A stretch of 64,000 nucleotides of DNA from Alphaproteobacteria bacterium (GTDB lineage Bacteria; Pseudomonadota; Alphaproteobacteria; Rickettsiales; JABCZZ01): the NCBI GenBank assembly GCA_013288335.1, contig JABDCC010000001.1, forward strand, positions 40,054 to 104,053. Direction: 5' to 3'. Below the pieces are notes generated by a model. It did not search any database and was not told where the DNA came from. It was given only the letters and a program-made list of their open reading frames with translations. Positions within the stretch are counted from its first letter, which is position 1. Every line of letters starts with the position of its first letter. Below are positions 17,492 through 26,637 of the stretch, piece after piece. Position numbers and translations under genes: made by a program.

Positions 17492-17947
17492 TTATTTCTG
17501 AGACGCAGCTGCGTAGTTTTTTGAACCATTCTGGCTGATAGAAACAGTAGAATAGTTAGTGTTCTGGTTTATGCTTGCAGTATCACTTATGCCGTTCTGG
17601 TTAAGTTTAGCAGAATTGGTGTTACCAATAGTATAGATGGAACCATAGTTATCGCTGCCATTCTGGGTTGCGCCGACCGAGCTATTGGCAGTGCTTGGCT
17701 CAAGAACGCCGTATTTTCCTTCAGAAACGGACAGGGTATTGTTCGATCCGGTCTGATTGAGTACAGCATATTCGTTGCCACCGTTTTGGTTTAGTGAAGC
17801 ATAATCTTTGAAACCAGATTGGTTCACTTTTGCAGACTGGAAACTGCCAACCTGTCTGATAATGATGCCATCGCTGTCAGCAAAAGCTGCGAATGATGTT
17901 ACAGTGAGGGCAGATGCAGTAAGTGCAGCTAAAACGAAATTTTTCAT
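17492..17947 (-). CDS. Curlin-repeat protein (151 aa), first gene of curli operon
   Basis: Signal peptide cleaved near AAFAD, then about ten curlin-type strands (SAKVNQSGFKD, YASLNQNGGNE, YAVLNQTGSNN, SAKLNQNGISD, TVSISQNGSKN). One insertion of about nine residues (KYGVLEPSTA) interrupts the lattice after the fourth strand. The size and strand count are near those of E. coli CsgA (151 residues). As promoter-proximal gene it may be the most abundant subunit. AAGGAA ribosome site upstream. The hairpin after its stop could raise its expression over downstream genes. Confidence 0.85.
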   Translation of the reverse strand: MKNFVLAALTASALTVTSFAAFADSDGIIIRQVGSFQSAKVNQSGFKDYASLNQNGGNEYAVLNQTGSNNTLSVSEGKYGVLEPSTANSSVGATQNGSDNYGSIYTIGNTNSAKLNQNGISDTASINQNTNYSTVSISQNGSKNYAAASQK

Positions 17948-18274
17948 TGTTTAATTCCTTGAGGTTGAAGTTAAAGTTAATTTTAAGTTAATTATTGTTC
18001 TGGCGATTATATGGCGATTATATTTTGTGACGCGCTAGTTGATGACAGGGTTAATGCAATAATTCCATACTAATTGCAAGCTATATTTATAAAGGATTCA
18101 TAAGCTTTGATTAACGTAATGTTAATAAGTTGACTATATAATCCTGTAATTGTTAAAGATTTATTAACCTTTGTTCAAATGTGAAATTTTTGTGACGAAA
18201 CTACTGAACTGCTTGAAATAATCGAAAAAGATTGTAGTTTGCGCTTTATGGCGTGAACGTCCAAAGGATTCTAA
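17948..18274. promoter_or_regulatory. 327-bp curli/parC intergenic region with three TTAA-N7-TTAA motifs
   Basis: Divergent control region. TTAA-N7-TTAA motifs, the consensus of the alphaproteobacterial regulator CtrA, occur at 17977-17991, 18111-18125 and 18153-18167. A tandem 11-base repeat TGGCGATTATA (about 18001-18022) gives two TATAATCGCCA copies on the curli strand, so the -10-like hexamer is duplicated. A TATAAT also lies on the plus strand at 18137-18142 without a clear -35. No ORF or RNA gene is seen. Confidence 0.5.
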
Positions 18275-20515
18275 TTGAGTAAAACAACTGGTAATAAAGC
18301 GTCGGATAATACCCCCATCATCACGGATGTGTCTTTCAAAGATGCACTCTCCGAACGGTATCTCGCGTATGCGCTTTCCACTATTATGGCGCGCTCACTG
18401 CCAGATGTTCGTGACGGCTTAAAGCCTGTACATCGTCGTTTGCTCTACGCCATGCTGCAATTAAAGCTCGATCCCAAATCCGGCTTCAAAAAATGCGCAC
18501 GCGTGGTGGGTGACGTGATTGGTAAATATCATCCGCATGGTGACACCGCTGTGTATGATACGTTGGTACGTTTGGCGCAATCCTTTGCCGTACGCTATCC
18601 ATTGGTGGAAGGCCAGGGTAACTTCGGCAGTATTGACGGCGATAATGCGGCGGCCATGCGTTATACAGAGGCCCGCCTTACCGAAGTATCACTCGCGCTG
18701 CTGGATGGCATTGAGCAGGATACGGTTGATTTTCGTCCTACTTATGACGGTGAAGATAGTGAGCCTTTAGTGCTGCCCTCCAATTTCCCTAATCTGCTTG
18801 CTAATGGTTCTGAGGGCATTGCAGTCGGTATGGCAACATCGATTCCGCCGCATAATGTAGGCGAGCTATGCGATGCGCTCATATACTTGATTCAGCACCC
18901 CAATGCTTCAATTGAAAAATTACTCTCCTTTGTAAAGGGTCCCGATTTTCCGACTGGCGGTATCATCGTCGAGCCGCATGAGAATATAGTGGAAGCCTAT
19001 GAAACCGGTCGCGGAAGCTTCCGGGTGCGCGCGCGTTGGAAGAAAGAGGAACTCAGCCACGGGCTTTACCAGATTATTATTCAGGAAATTCCTTATCAGA
19101 TTCAAAAATCGCGCCTGATCGAAAAAATCGCCGAGCTTTTCCGCAATAAAAAATTGCCGTATCTGGGCAATATCCGCGATGAATCTACCGAAGAAATGCG
19201 CATTGTACTTGAGCCAAAGAGCCGTCAGATTGACGCGGAAATGCTCATGGAATCATTGTTTAGGGTCACGGATCTGGAAACACGCTTTAATATGAATATG
19301 AATGTGCTGACTGCGCAGAGTGTGCCGGTGGTAATGGATTTACGCGATGTATTGCGGGCATTTCTTGCTCACCGCGATGAGGTGGTGATACGGCGCACGA
19401 AGTTCCGTTTGGAGAAAATAGCGCATCGCCTGGAAGTGTTAGGCGGATTACTCATCGCTTACCTGAATCTGGACGCGGTGATTAAGCTCATTCGTAATGA
19501 AGATGAGCCCAAGCCCAAAATGATGAAGAAATGGAACCTGACGGATGTTCAGGCGGAAGCCATTCTCAATATGCGTCTGCGTAGTTTGCGTAAACTTGAT
19601 GAAATTGAGATCAAAATTGAAAATGATAAATTGAAATCAGAACAAAAAGATTTGAAAGAAACATTGAAGTCGGAAGATAAACGCTGGAAAGTAATTGGCG
19701 GCGAGATAAAAGAAACCAAAAAAATGTTTGGCGAATCCACGGTGCTTGGCAAGCGCCGTACCCAGTTTGGTGATGCGCCGACTGCCGGTGTTATTTCCAT
19801 CGAAGCGTTCGTTGAAAAAGAACCTATCACAATTCTCTGCTCTAAAATGGGCTGGATTCGTGCGTTAAAAGGCCATGTTGTAGATGTAGGTGATGCAAAA
19901 TATAAAGAAGGCGATGAAGAGCGTTTCACCCTGTTCGCGCAGACGACTGATAAGTTATTATTGTTTGCAACCGATGGCCGTTTCTACACCATTCCTTGCG
20001 ATAAGATTCCGCGCGGTAAAGGGCAGGGCGATCCGGTGCGGTTGTTTATAGAGCTTGATAACGAGCAGGATATTGTTGATTTGATGATTTATAAGCCAGA
20101 AGAAAAATTCCTGGTGGCATCTACACTCGGCAAAGGGTTCATTGTTGATTCTGAAGAAGTAGTCGCAAGCACCAAGAACGGCAAGCAGATATTAAACTTA
20201 GGTGATAAAGCACGTGCGCTTCTTGCGCGCAGAGTGGAAGGCGATACGGTTGCAGTGATTGGCGATAACCGTAAATTGCTGGTGTTTCCTTTAAGCGAAA
20301 TACCGGAGATGCGACGCGGGCAGGGTGTTTCCTTGCAGAAATACAAAGACGGAAGTTTGGCCGATGCCAAAATCTTCAAAAAAGCTGAAGGACTCTCCTG
20401 GAAATCCGGCGAACGTGTGCGCACCGAACCGGATGTAACCCCCTGGTTCAGCCACCGTGGTACGTCAGGCCGTTTGCCCCCTACGGGCTTCCCGAGATCG
20501 AATTCGTTTGAGTGA
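18275..20515 (+). CDS. parC: DNA topoisomerase IV subunit A
   Basis: 746-residue type IIA topoisomerase breakage-reunion subunit that, with ParE, decatenates daughter chromosomes. The N-terminal winged-helix domain has the catalytic Tyr at about 130 ([13 protein letters not shown]) and the [13 protein letters not shown] helix; Thr91 and Asp95 stand where E. coli ParC has Ser80 and Glu84. [17 protein letters not shown] precedes this. The C-terminal beta-pinwheel is short, in keeping with ParC rather than GyrA, and lacks a GyrA box. The start is a TTG with AAAGGA seven bases upstream. It is monocistronic, divergent from the curli operon. Confidence 0.93.
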   Translation: MSKTTGNKASDNTPIITDVSFKDALSERYLAYALSTIMARSLPDVRDGLKPVHRRLLYAMLQLKLDPKSGFKKCARVVGDVIGKYHPHGDTAVYDTLVRLAQSFAVRYPLVEGQGNFGSIDGDNAAAMRYTEARLTEVSLALLDGIEQDTVDFRPTYDGEDSEPLVLPSNFPNLLANGSEGIAVGMATSIPPHNVGELCDALIYLIQHPNASIEKLLSFVKGPDFPTGGIIVEPHENIVEAYETGRGSFRVRARWKKEELSHGLYQIIIQEIPYQIQKSRLIEKIAELFRNKKLPYLGNIRDESTEEMRIVLEPKSRQIDAEMLMESLFRVTDLETRFNMNMNVLTAQSVPVVMDLRDVLRAFLAHRDEVVIRRTKFRLEKIAHRLEVLGGLLIAYLNLDAVIKLIRNEDEPKPKMMKKWNLTDVQAEAILNMRLRSLRKLDEIEIKIENDKLKSEQKDLKETLKSEDKRWKVIGGEIKETKKMFGESTVLGKRRTQFGDAPTAGVISIEAFVEKEPITILCSKMGWIRALKGHVVDVGDAKYKEGDEERFTLFAQTTDKLLLFATDGRFYTIPCDKIPRGKGQGDPVRLFIELDNEQDIVDLMIYKPEEKFLVASTLGKGFIVDSEEVVASTKNGKQILNLGDKARALLARRVEGDTVAVIGDNRKLLVFPLSEIPEMRRGQGVSLQKYKDGSLADAKIFKKAEGLSWKSGERVRTEPDVTPWFSHRGTSGRLPPTGFPRSNSFE

Positions 20516-20607
20516 GTCAATCTTTTGGTCGACGAAACTTTAAGCTGAATAAAAAGATATAAATGGTTTTTATACTGTTTTCATAGTACAGTGGCTTCAG
20601 CTGGTAG

Positions 20608-20628
20608 ATTCCAGCGTCACTCTGGAAT
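20608..20628. other. Hairpin between parC and the Flp pilin gene
   Basis: ATTCCAG and CTGGAAT form a 7-base stem with a 7-base loop. No T-run follows, so it may be a processing hairpin, an operator or a weak terminator. Confidence 0.35.
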
Positions 20629-20690
20629 GGTATTGTAATCGCAACGATATAATTCTGGTTGTAATACAAAGGTTTAATGAAAGGCTGACT

Positions 20691-20864
20691 ATGCGTATAT
20701 TAATTTCCCTTATAAAAGACGAAAACGGCGCCACAGCGATTGAATACGGTTTGATTTCTGCGCTCATCGCAGTGGCTGCAATTGTTGCCATGACCAAGCT
20801 CGGTCATACTCTGTCCAATACGTTTAGTACTGTTGCAACCAACATGGCTAAACCGTCTCGTTAA
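20691..20864 (+). CDS. Flp/Fap-type pilin (57 aa, missed by ORF track)
   Basis: Small class IVb pilin. The leader MRILISLIKDENG ends at the prepilin-peptidase site G|ATAIEYGLI, with the Glu at position 5 of the mature protein and Tyr at 6 as in Flp pilins, followed by a hydrophobic helix (LISALIAVAAIVAM) and a short hydrophilic tail. AAAGG precedes the ATG. Flp pilins normally accompany tad/cpa assembly genes; none is in this window, so it is an orphan pilin copy depending on a machine elsewhere. A hairpin follows the gene. Confidence 0.88.
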   Translation: MRILISLIKDENGATAIEYGLISALIAVAAIVAMTKLGHTLSNTFSTVATNMAKPSR

Positions 20865-20879
20865 TTTTATTTTCAGTAT

Positions 20880-20903
20880 CCCGCTGTACGATAATGCAGC
20901 GGG
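20880..20903. terminator. Probable terminator hairpin after the Flp pilin gene
   Basis: CCCGCTG and CAGCGGG form a 7-base GC-rich stem around a 10-base loop, 16 bases after the pilin stop. The following sequence has no strong T-run, so efficiency is uncertain. Confidence 0.5.
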
Positions 20904-21042
20904 GTCTGAGTCTATGCGGTAAGCAGGATATTTTTCACATTAGCAAACTATGGACTGCTACTGTCCCGTTTCGTAATTACATTGTAAAATCTAGAAATAT
21001 TAGGTGGCTGTACCACCCGATGCTCATAGAGCGAAGGGTGGA

Positions 21043-21117
21043 TGGTGCCGCTTGTCTGGATTGAACAGACGACCTACCGCTTACAAGGCGGTTGCTCTAC
21101 CGCTGAGCTAAAGCGGC
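21043..21117 (-). tRNA. tRNA-Thr(TGT)
   Basis: Cloverleaf on the minus strand: acceptor GCCGCTT/AAGCGGC, D-arm GCTC/GAGC, anticodon stem ACCGC/GCGGT with loop CTTGTAA (anticodon TGT), T-arm GTCTG/CAGAC with TTCAATC, and an encoded CCA at 21043-21045. It reads ACA and related threonine codons. Confidence 0.95.
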
Positions 21118-21200
21118 ACTTGGGGAGCACGTATGAACAAGTTTTCGCCAATTTGCAAGTAGATAAAGCATCTATACTAAAAGTTATCGCTCTCTAAGCT

Positions 21201-21228
21201 TTGACTTCCGCCGCGCAGTTTGTATAAG
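21201..21228 (+). promoter_or_regulatory. Promoter of ribH-nusB
   Basis: TTGACT, a 16-base spacer and TATAAG, each 5 of 6 to consensus, lie about 30 bases upstream of ribH. No FMN riboswitch is recognisable in the short leader. Confidence 0.6.
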
Positions 21229-21257
21229 TACAGCCTAAATCCCTATCAACAGAGTCT

Positions 21258-21686
21258 ATGACCCACATCTGCATCATTACCGCCGAATTCTACGAAGATA
21301 TCGCTGCCGAGCTGGTGCGGGGTGCGGTAACACATCTTGAATCGGCGCATTGCACTTACGATATTATTCCGGTGCCTGGCGCATTTGAAATACCGGCTGC
21401 AGTGCGCATTGCTATAGAAAGCGGAAAATACGAAGGCTATGTGACGCTTGGTTGCGTGATTCGCGGTGATACTACTCACTATGATTATGTCTGCGCGGAA
21501 AGCGCGCGTGGGTTAAATGATCTTGCCGTTCAATATATGGCCGCGATCGGCTATGGCATTCTGACTGTTGAAAACCCTGAGCAAGCATGGGTACGGGCGG
21601 CTACTGCGCAGGGCAATAAAGGAAAAGACGCGGCGATTGCTTGCTTGCGCATGATAGAGATAAAGAAAGACCTGGCGCGAATATGA
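21258..21686 (+). CDS. ribH: 6,7-dimethyl-8-ribityllumazine synthase
   Basis: Penultimate enzyme of riboflavin synthesis, condensing 5-amino-6-ribitylaminouracil with 3,4-dihydroxy-2-butanone 4-phosphate. The family motifs are present in order: AEFYEDIAAELVRGA near the N-terminus, the substrate loop VPGAFEIP, GCVIRGDTTHYDYVC with the catalytic His, and a late NKGKDAA. The 142-residue length is typical. The ribE/ribBA genes are not nearby. Its stop overlaps the nusB start (ATGA), the usual alphaproteobacterial pairing, so the two are translated together. Confidence 0.95.
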   Translation: MTHICIITAEFYEDIAAELVRGAVTHLESAHCTYDIIPVPGAFEIPAAVRIAIESGKYEGYVTLGCVIRGDTTHYDYVCAESARGLNDLAVQYMAAIGYGILTVENPEQAWVRAATAQGNKGKDAAIACLRMIEIKKDLARI

Positions 21687-22153
21687 CCGGCAAACCAGTT
21701 CCTCTATCGCTTCGACGAAAATCCGCTGCGCGTCTTGCTGCCGTGCAATGCGTGTACCGCGTGAAAATGAATGACGAATTTATAACGCCGGAAGCATTAT
21801 TTGAAGATTACCTTGCGCAATGGGAGGCCGATAAAACCTCAGCTAATCGCGCTATGAGCTATGATGCGGCTCCCGATAAAAGTCTTTTTCTGAAATTACT
21901 TAGCGGTGTGATGGAAAAGAAGGAAGCGCTCGATGAAACTATTCAGTCTTCCTTAAACGAGAAATGGAAAAAGGAGCGTATGAGCCCGCTACTGCTCGCC
22001 ATTCTTGCCTGCGCTATTTTTGAGCTGAAATATCTGACAAGTGGCAAGCCGCTTATTGCAATCAACGAATACGTGACTCTCACTGGTCGGTTTTTTGAAC
22101 CGGCGGAAGTGGGCTTCGTAAATGGTGTCCTTGATAAGATTTCGAAGAGCTAA
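21683..22153 (+). CDS. nusB: Transcription antitermination factor NusB
   Basis: 156-residue all-helical NusB, which with NusE binds boxA RNA for rRNA antitermination. The N-terminal LRRKSAARLAAVQCVYRV (consensus RxxARxxAVQxLYQ) and the C-terminal GKPLIAINEYVTLTGRFF and GFVNGVLDKI are diagnostic. The ATG at 21683 overlaps ribH by four bases; the longer ORF start at 21641 lies inside ribH and is not needed. Its last 74 bases overlap the end of the convergent membrane-protein gene. Confidence 0.94.
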   Translation: MTGKPVPLSLRRKSAARLAAVQCVYRVKMNDEFITPEALFEDYLAQWEADKTSANRAMSYDAAPDKSLFLKLLSGVMEKKEALDETIQSSLNEKWKKERMSPLLLAILACAIFELKYLTSGKPLIAINEYVTLTGRFFEPAEVGFVNGVLDKISKS

Positions 22154-23660
22154 GATTTGACGGTTTGAGAGTCATATTAGGCGGCAGTGGCAAATCTTTA
22201 CGTAAGTACACCGTCGCAACATCTCCGACATACGCAATATTCCAATCCGTATTCCAGCGCCATAACCCTGCGTTTTTATCATTATTGGGGATAATGAGTC
22301 CATCGAGCTTATATTCACTTGCAATCGTTTTTGCTCGTCCGCCAAATCCATAATTTTCAACAAATTCGGTGTAATCGTTAAGCAGATCCTCGCTATATAG
22401 ACTATTGGCGCGGCCGTCGACAAAGACCTTCACTTTGCCGTGCCAGAGATAATCGAGGTAACCGCCTATATTATAGTGATTAAAAAACCTTAGATTCGGA
22501 TAATGTTCGGCAATATATGCCGCTTCCTTTACCGGAAAATTTTTCACAGGAAACCCTATCGGTTCTTTAAGTATTGAGTCCCTTGGATACGGAAGTGTTA
22601 TGGATACCACCGCAACGATTGCCATTACCGATGCCATAATACGTATGTCGGGCTTTTGCATATCGAGCATTATGGCATTATCTATTTTGCGCAAATGTTC
22701 CGCAAATGGACTTTCGTTAAGCAAATTGGTGATGCGTAGCGCCATATAAGGCATAATGAGTAAAACAGTGATGGCGCCATGGCGCACACTGCTTAATGAC
22801 AATATCAGCAACATGATTGCAAGCGTCCGATCAACAGGTGCAATACGTTTGTCGAAGCTGCTGAACACACAAAGCGCCAACAATAGCATTAGCGTCATGG
22901 AAACGTTATGCCCGATTTCCGCCGGTTGCCATTCAACCAAGCTCACATTAAATGTCGCTGCAAGGGTTTTGTAAGCTCCGTAATATACCGACAAACCGTA
23001 AGGATTAATACTGGTTGCCACGAAGCATAACGCAATGATCATTGCATAATTTCTGGCTTTTTCCCGCTCATGTAAAAATACGGCTTCTGCAAAAAAAAGT
23101 GCCATTATCGGAAATGCAAGCAGGAACCCGCCATGTAAATTCACCCATAACACCATTAACGCTGGCAGAATGATGAGATGACATGTTTTGCGGGTTTCAC
23201 GGAAATTCCAAAGCAGCTGGTAGAAAGCAATCGTCAGCACAATCGAGCATAGGTGAGGGCGTGCAAGCGTGCTGTTAAATACTACCAAAAGTGTAGGCAA
23301 TAATAGAAGTAAAACACTGAGGATGCTTGCGCCGCGCCGGAGCGACTCTTTGCACATGTAGGTTATACTGCCGGCAAATACTAATATAGTAAGCAGGTAA
23401 AGAGCGGTAAATCCGCCGTAATTAAATAATAAACTGATGAGTACATCAAACAACCAAGAGAGATTATACCAATGCTCTCCGGCAGCGGTAAAACTCCAGT
23501 TGTCAAATAACGGAATTGCATGTAGCGAGCGAATCAACTCCCCTGAAGCGATATGCCATGCGGTGTCGGGGTCGCCGAATACCTGCGCATTGCCGAACGC
23601 TAAAACCAAAATCAGGAAAAAAAGGATTAAACCAATATAGGCAGGCGGTATAAAGCGCAT
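22080..23660 (-). CDS. Polytopic membrane protein, GT-C glycosyltransferase-like
   Basis: 526 residues with about ten to twelve helices and a C-terminal soluble part from about residue 370. The first periplasmic loop contains FGDPDTAWHIASGELI with acidic residues after helix 1, the position of catalytic Asp in GT-C-fold glycosyltransferases; WVNLHGGFLLAF and NPYGLSVY segments recur in a bacterial family annotated only as membrane protein. The extracytoplasmic domain includes FNHYNIGGYLDYLW and KVFVDGRANSLY. Polyprenyl-linked sugar transfer is a guess from topology. The C-terminus overlaps nusB on the opposite strand. Confidence 0.7.
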   Translation of the reverse strand: MRFIPPAYIGLILFFLILVLAFGNAQVFGDPDTAWHIASGELIRSLHAIPLFDNWSFTAAGEHWYNLSWLFDVLISLLFNYGGFTALYLLTILVFAGSITYMCKESLRRGASILSVLLLLLPTLLVVFNSTLARPHLCSIVLTIAFYQLLWNFRETRKTCHLIILPALMVLWVNLHGGFLLAFPIMALFFAEAVFLHEREKARNYAMIIALCFVATSINPYGLSVYYGAYKTLAATFNVSLVEWQPAEIGHNVSMTLMLLLALCVFSSFDKRIAPVDRTLAIMLLILSLSSVRHGAITVLLIMPYMALRITNLLNESPFAEHLRKIDNAIMLDMQKPDIRIMASVMAIVAVVSITLPYPRDSILKEPIGFPVKNFPVKEAAYIAEHYPNLRFFNHYNIGGYLDYLWHGKVKVFVDGRANSLYSEDLLNDYTEFVENYGFGGRAKTIASEYKLDGLIIPNNDKNAGLWRWNTDWNIAYVGDVATVYLRKDLPLPPNMTLKPSNLSSSKSYQGHHLRSPLPPVQKTDQ

Positions 23661-23937
23661 ATTTAATCTCCAGAGACCGTGTTACAAGTCTTGATACGAG
23701 AACCCTATTTATATATTTATATATTAAACAGAGCGTTGAGTCCATTCCTTAATGTGATGCAGCGCAGAAGATCTGTGTGGTGTATTTTTGCAACAGTTGT
23801 TGTAATATTCTCAGATATCGTTAAATAGCCGTTGCCTGAAACCGGAGATCATTGTTTTTATACGCTCATGTTTTCAGAATGACTAAGACTGACACTAAAT
23901 TCACTACCCTTAAGATAAAATTAACAGGAGTTACCAC

Positions 23938-24513
23938 ATGATAACACGTATTTCATTACTTTCAGCAGCTGCTTTGATAGCAGTGATTGCTGCCCCAGCC
24001 ATTTCGCACAGCGAATATGAAAATGGTGATAAAGCGATTGTCCATGACATACGCAACAATCCCATTAAGGACATACGTGGAAACTGCGTGCGCACCAAGT
24101 GGGAAGGCACCGGTGAAGAATGCGGTGTAGAAGTTGATAAAGCCCATGTGAAGCTTGCTTCCGTTTACTTTGATTTCAATAAATCAACCTTGACCCCAAA
24201 AGGCAAAGCTACCCTTAACAAGTTGCTTGCTACTATCAAGGACAAGAAAATTCATGAAGTAGTAATAGCTGGTTATGCAGATTCAATTGGTTCTGACTCT
24301 TATAACCTCCGTCTCTCTGACAAACGCGCTCATACAGTGAAAGCATATTTGAAAGCTCATGGCTTCAAACATGCAAATACCGAAGTTCGCGCGCTTGGCA
24401 AGAAAGATGCTGAGACCGGTGCAAAATGCAAAGGTCTGAAAGATGGTGCACTCCATGCTTGCATGCAGGAAGACCGTCGCGTAGACATCGAATTGAGCGT
24501 CAGCAAGAAATAA
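23938..24513 (+). CDS. OmpA-family peptidoglycan-binding protein
   Basis: 191 residues: signal peptide (cleaved near AISHS), a short N-terminal region with two cysteines, and an OmpA-like C-terminal domain from about 70. VYFDFNKSTLTPKGKATL, VVIAGYADSIGSDSYNLRLSDKRAHTVKAYL and the final RRVDIEL are the family core and bind the diaminopimelate of peptidoglycan. There is no beta-barrel, so it is periplasmic. The loop between KALGKKD-type turn and RRV contains an extra Cys pair (CKGLKDGALHAC), possibly a disulfide. AGGAG precedes the start and a strong terminator follows. Confidence 0.9.
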   Translation: MITRISLLSAAALIAVIAAPAISHSEYENGDKAIVHDIRNNPIKDIRGNCVRTKWEGTGEECGVEVDKAHVKLASVYFDFNKSTLTPKGKATLNKLLATIKDKKIHEVVIAGYADSIGSDSYNLRLSDKRAHTVKAYLKAHGFKHANTEVRALGKKDAETGAKCKGLKDGALHACMQEDRRVDIELSVSKK

Positions 24514-24537
24514 GCTGATTCTTCATTCAGGAAAATT

Positions 24538-24565
24538 TAAGGGGGCAGAAATGCCCCCTTTTATT
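24538..24565 (+). terminator. Rho-independent terminator of the OmpA-family gene
   Basis: AAGGGGGCA, loop GAAA, TGCCCCCTT, then TTATTTTG: a 9-base GC-rich stem with stable GNRA-type loop and U-rich tail, 25 bases after the stop codon. It separates this gene from alr. Confidence 0.92.
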
Positions 24566-24591
24566 TTGTTCAGAAATAGTTACTTTTACCT

Positions 24592-25638
24592 ATGCATAAT
24601 TTTCCAATCCTCGAAATTGATCTAAAGGCTATTACGCGTAATTATTCTCTCCTGCGAAAGCAAGGAAAAGGAGATTGTGCAGCAGTAGTCAAAGCCAATG
24701 CTTACGGTCTTGGCGTTTCTGAGGTTGCGCCTGCTTTATATAAAGCAGGATGCAGGGAGTTTTTTGTTGCGACGCTAGAGGAAGGTATAGAGTTACGTCG
24801 TTATTTATCAGAAGCGCCCAGCGCCACTATTTATGTATTCCACGGGGTACGCAAGAATCAGGCAAAAGATTTTCTCCAATATAATCTCATTCCGGTTTTA
24901 AATACCGCTGAACAAATAAATTATTGGGCAGATGCAGGCAAGTACGCGCTGCATATCGATACGGGCATGTGTCGATTGGGAATTCCCGCCGAAGAAAAAC
25001 TTCCGCCTGTAACCAATAATTTACATCTTATCATTTCGCATCTGGCCTGTTCCAATGACCCGGCGCATCCCAAGAACCTGGAGCAACTGCAAAAATTTCG
25101 TGAAGTACTTCAAGGTTTTCCAACGGTGCGCGCGAGCTTCGCCAATTCATCGGGGGTGTTTCTCGGTAAAGACTATCACTTTGATTTACTCCGCCCCGGC
25201 TGTTCGCTTTATGGAATTTCGCCGAACACCCATTTGCCAAATCCTGTGGAAAATGTAGTAACGCTTTCTGCACCTGTTTTGCAGTTTAATCATATTACCC
25301 GTGACCAAACTGTGGGCTATGGTGCCACTGCAAAAGTTAAAAAAGGCTCAGTAATCGCCACAGTGGAAATGGGCTATGCCGATGGTCTCATGCGCTCTTT
25401 AGGTAATGTTGGGTACGGTTATGTGGGGGGTGCCCGCGTACCTATAATAGGTAGGGTTTCTATGGATATGATAAGTGTGGATGTGACTTCTGTGCCAGAG
25501 AATTTGCGTAATATAGATACGCGCGTAACGCTTATTGGCAAAGAGCAACCAGTGGATGTTCTGGCGCAGGCAGCAGGTACCATCGGCTATGAAATATTTA
25601 CAAAAATAGGCAATAGAGTGGCCAGAATTTATACATGA
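24592..25638 (+). CDS. alr: Alanine racemase
   Basis: PLP enzyme interconverting L- and D-alanine for peptidoglycan. The PLP lysine lies in VVKANAYGLG (Lys 34), the second catalytic Tyr in GYGATAKVKKGS, and GYADGLMRSLGN with GRVSMDMISVDVT and the closing GYEIFTKIGNRVARIY are family signatures. The 348-residue length is normal for the short alphaproteobacterial type. It begins 27 bases after the upstream terminator and lacks a clear Shine-Dalgarno site, so a nearby promoter and short leader are expected. Confidence 0.95.
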   Translation: MHNFPILEIDLKAITRNYSLLRKQGKGDCAAVVKANAYGLGVSEVAPALYKAGCREFFVATLEEGIELRRYLSEAPSATIYVFHGVRKNQAKDFLQYNLIPVLNTAEQINYWADAGKYALHIDTGMCRLGIPAEEKLPPVTNNLHLIISHLACSNDPAHPKNLEQLQKFREVLQGFPTVRASFANSSGVFLGKDYHFDLLRPGCSLYGISPNTHLPNPVENVVTLSAPVLQFNHITRDQTVGYGATAKVKKGSVIATVEMGYADGLMRSLGNVGYGYVGGARVPIIGRVSMDMISVDVTSVPENLRNIDTRVTLIGKEQPVDVLAQAAGTIGYEIFTKIGNRVARIYT

Positions 25639-25681
25639 GATAGTGGTTTTCCTGCAGGAATAGTTCTGTTACATAGATAGA

Positions 25682-26635
25682 ATGAATGAAGAGTACTGCG
25701 TTGATAATGCCAAAAATAAAATCTGCTCATTGTCATTGAGTCTTGGTTTCACTCTCATTGAACTTTCCATTGTCCTGGTAATTATTGGCCTCATTGTGGG
25801 AGGAGTGCTGGTCGGGCAGAATTTAATAAATGCGGCAACTGTGCGTTCCCAAATTACTCAAATTGAGAGATTCAATACCGCTGCCCGTACATTCCGAGTT
25901 AAATATGGGTATTTACCTGGTGATATACCGGATCCGCAAGCATCAAGTTTTGGATTTGCTGCACGAGGCGCTTATGCAGGACAAGGTGATGGGAATGGAA
26001 TAATAGTGGGAAATCATGGGTGTAGTGGTTGCGACAGTGGCGAAAAGGAGGCCGCTGGAGAAACAGTAATGTTTTGGGTTGATTTGAACAAAGCTGGATT
26101 AATAGAAGGAAGTTTTACTACCGCTACTTCCAGTACTGAGCCTGGTTCGGATATAACAGGATCTGCAGTAGGGAATTACCTTCCAAGTGCAAAAATAGGG
26201 CAGGGCAATTATATTTATGTTTGGGCTGGCGGTTCTTTCTCGGGAGGGTGGGTTTATACAGGAGTGAATTATTATGGTATTTCTGCTGTGAGCACGATTC
26301 TTGCTGCTTCATTGGGCGGCAAAGTTTCTTCAACTCCAGGGCTTAGCGTATCGCAAGCTTATAATATTGACCAGAAAATAGATGATGGATTGCCACAAAC
26401 AGGAAAAGTTGTGGCTATATATCTTGGAACAGCCGGTAGTGGTGATCCGATCTGGACTGATGGAACGGATTCTCTTACCCAAATACCTCCCCAGTCCCCT
26501 AGCCTTAAGACAGTATCTCCGAGTGCCACTACCTGTTATGATAATGCAGGTGTAGCTAATGCGGCTGAGATATATACTACTAAGGTGAATGGCGGCAACG
26601 GAATCAATTGCGCTCTATCGTTTCAGTTTCAGTAA
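25682..26635 (+). CDS. Type IV pilin-like protein with prepilin N-terminus
   Basis: 317 residues. The leader ends at G22|FTLIELSIVLVIIGLIVGG, the class IVa prepilin signature with Glu at mature position 5, followed by the amphipathic helix and a large Gly/Ser/Thr-rich globular part containing KYGYLPGDIPDP, common in pseudopilin-like proteins of alphaproteobacteria. A CSGCDSG segment and a late Cys pair could form disulfides. It would be processed by PilD and assembled by a machine linked to the PilT/PilU pair at 43-45 kb. It converges with the L,D-transpeptidase with two bases between stops. Confidence 0.82.
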   Translation: MNEEYCVDNAKNKICSLSLSLGFTLIELSIVLVIIGLIVGGVLVGQNLINAATVRSQITQIERFNTAARTFRVKYGYLPGDIPDPQASSFGFAARGAYAGQGDGNGIIVGNHGCSGCDSGEKEAAGETVMFWVDLNKAGLIEGSFTTATSSTEPGSDITGSAVGNYLPSAKIGQGNYIYVWAGGSFSGGWVYTGVNYYGISAVSTILAASLGGKVSSTPGLSVSQAYNIDQKIDDGLPQTGKVVAIYLGTAGSGDPIWTDGTDSLTQIPPQSPSLKTVSPSATTCYDNAGVANAAEIYTTKVNGGNGINCALSFQFQ

Positions 26636-26637
26636 TT

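Noticed and set aside
16251-17947. Possible CRISPR-like or satellite DNA because of many short repeats
   Set aside because: The periodicity is at protein level (33-base units coding curlin strands) and the DNA units are degenerate, with no identical direct repeats and spacers.
21118-21257. FMN riboswitch before ribH
   Set aside because: The leader downstream of the predicted promoter is only about 25 bases and lacks the RFN-element motifs.
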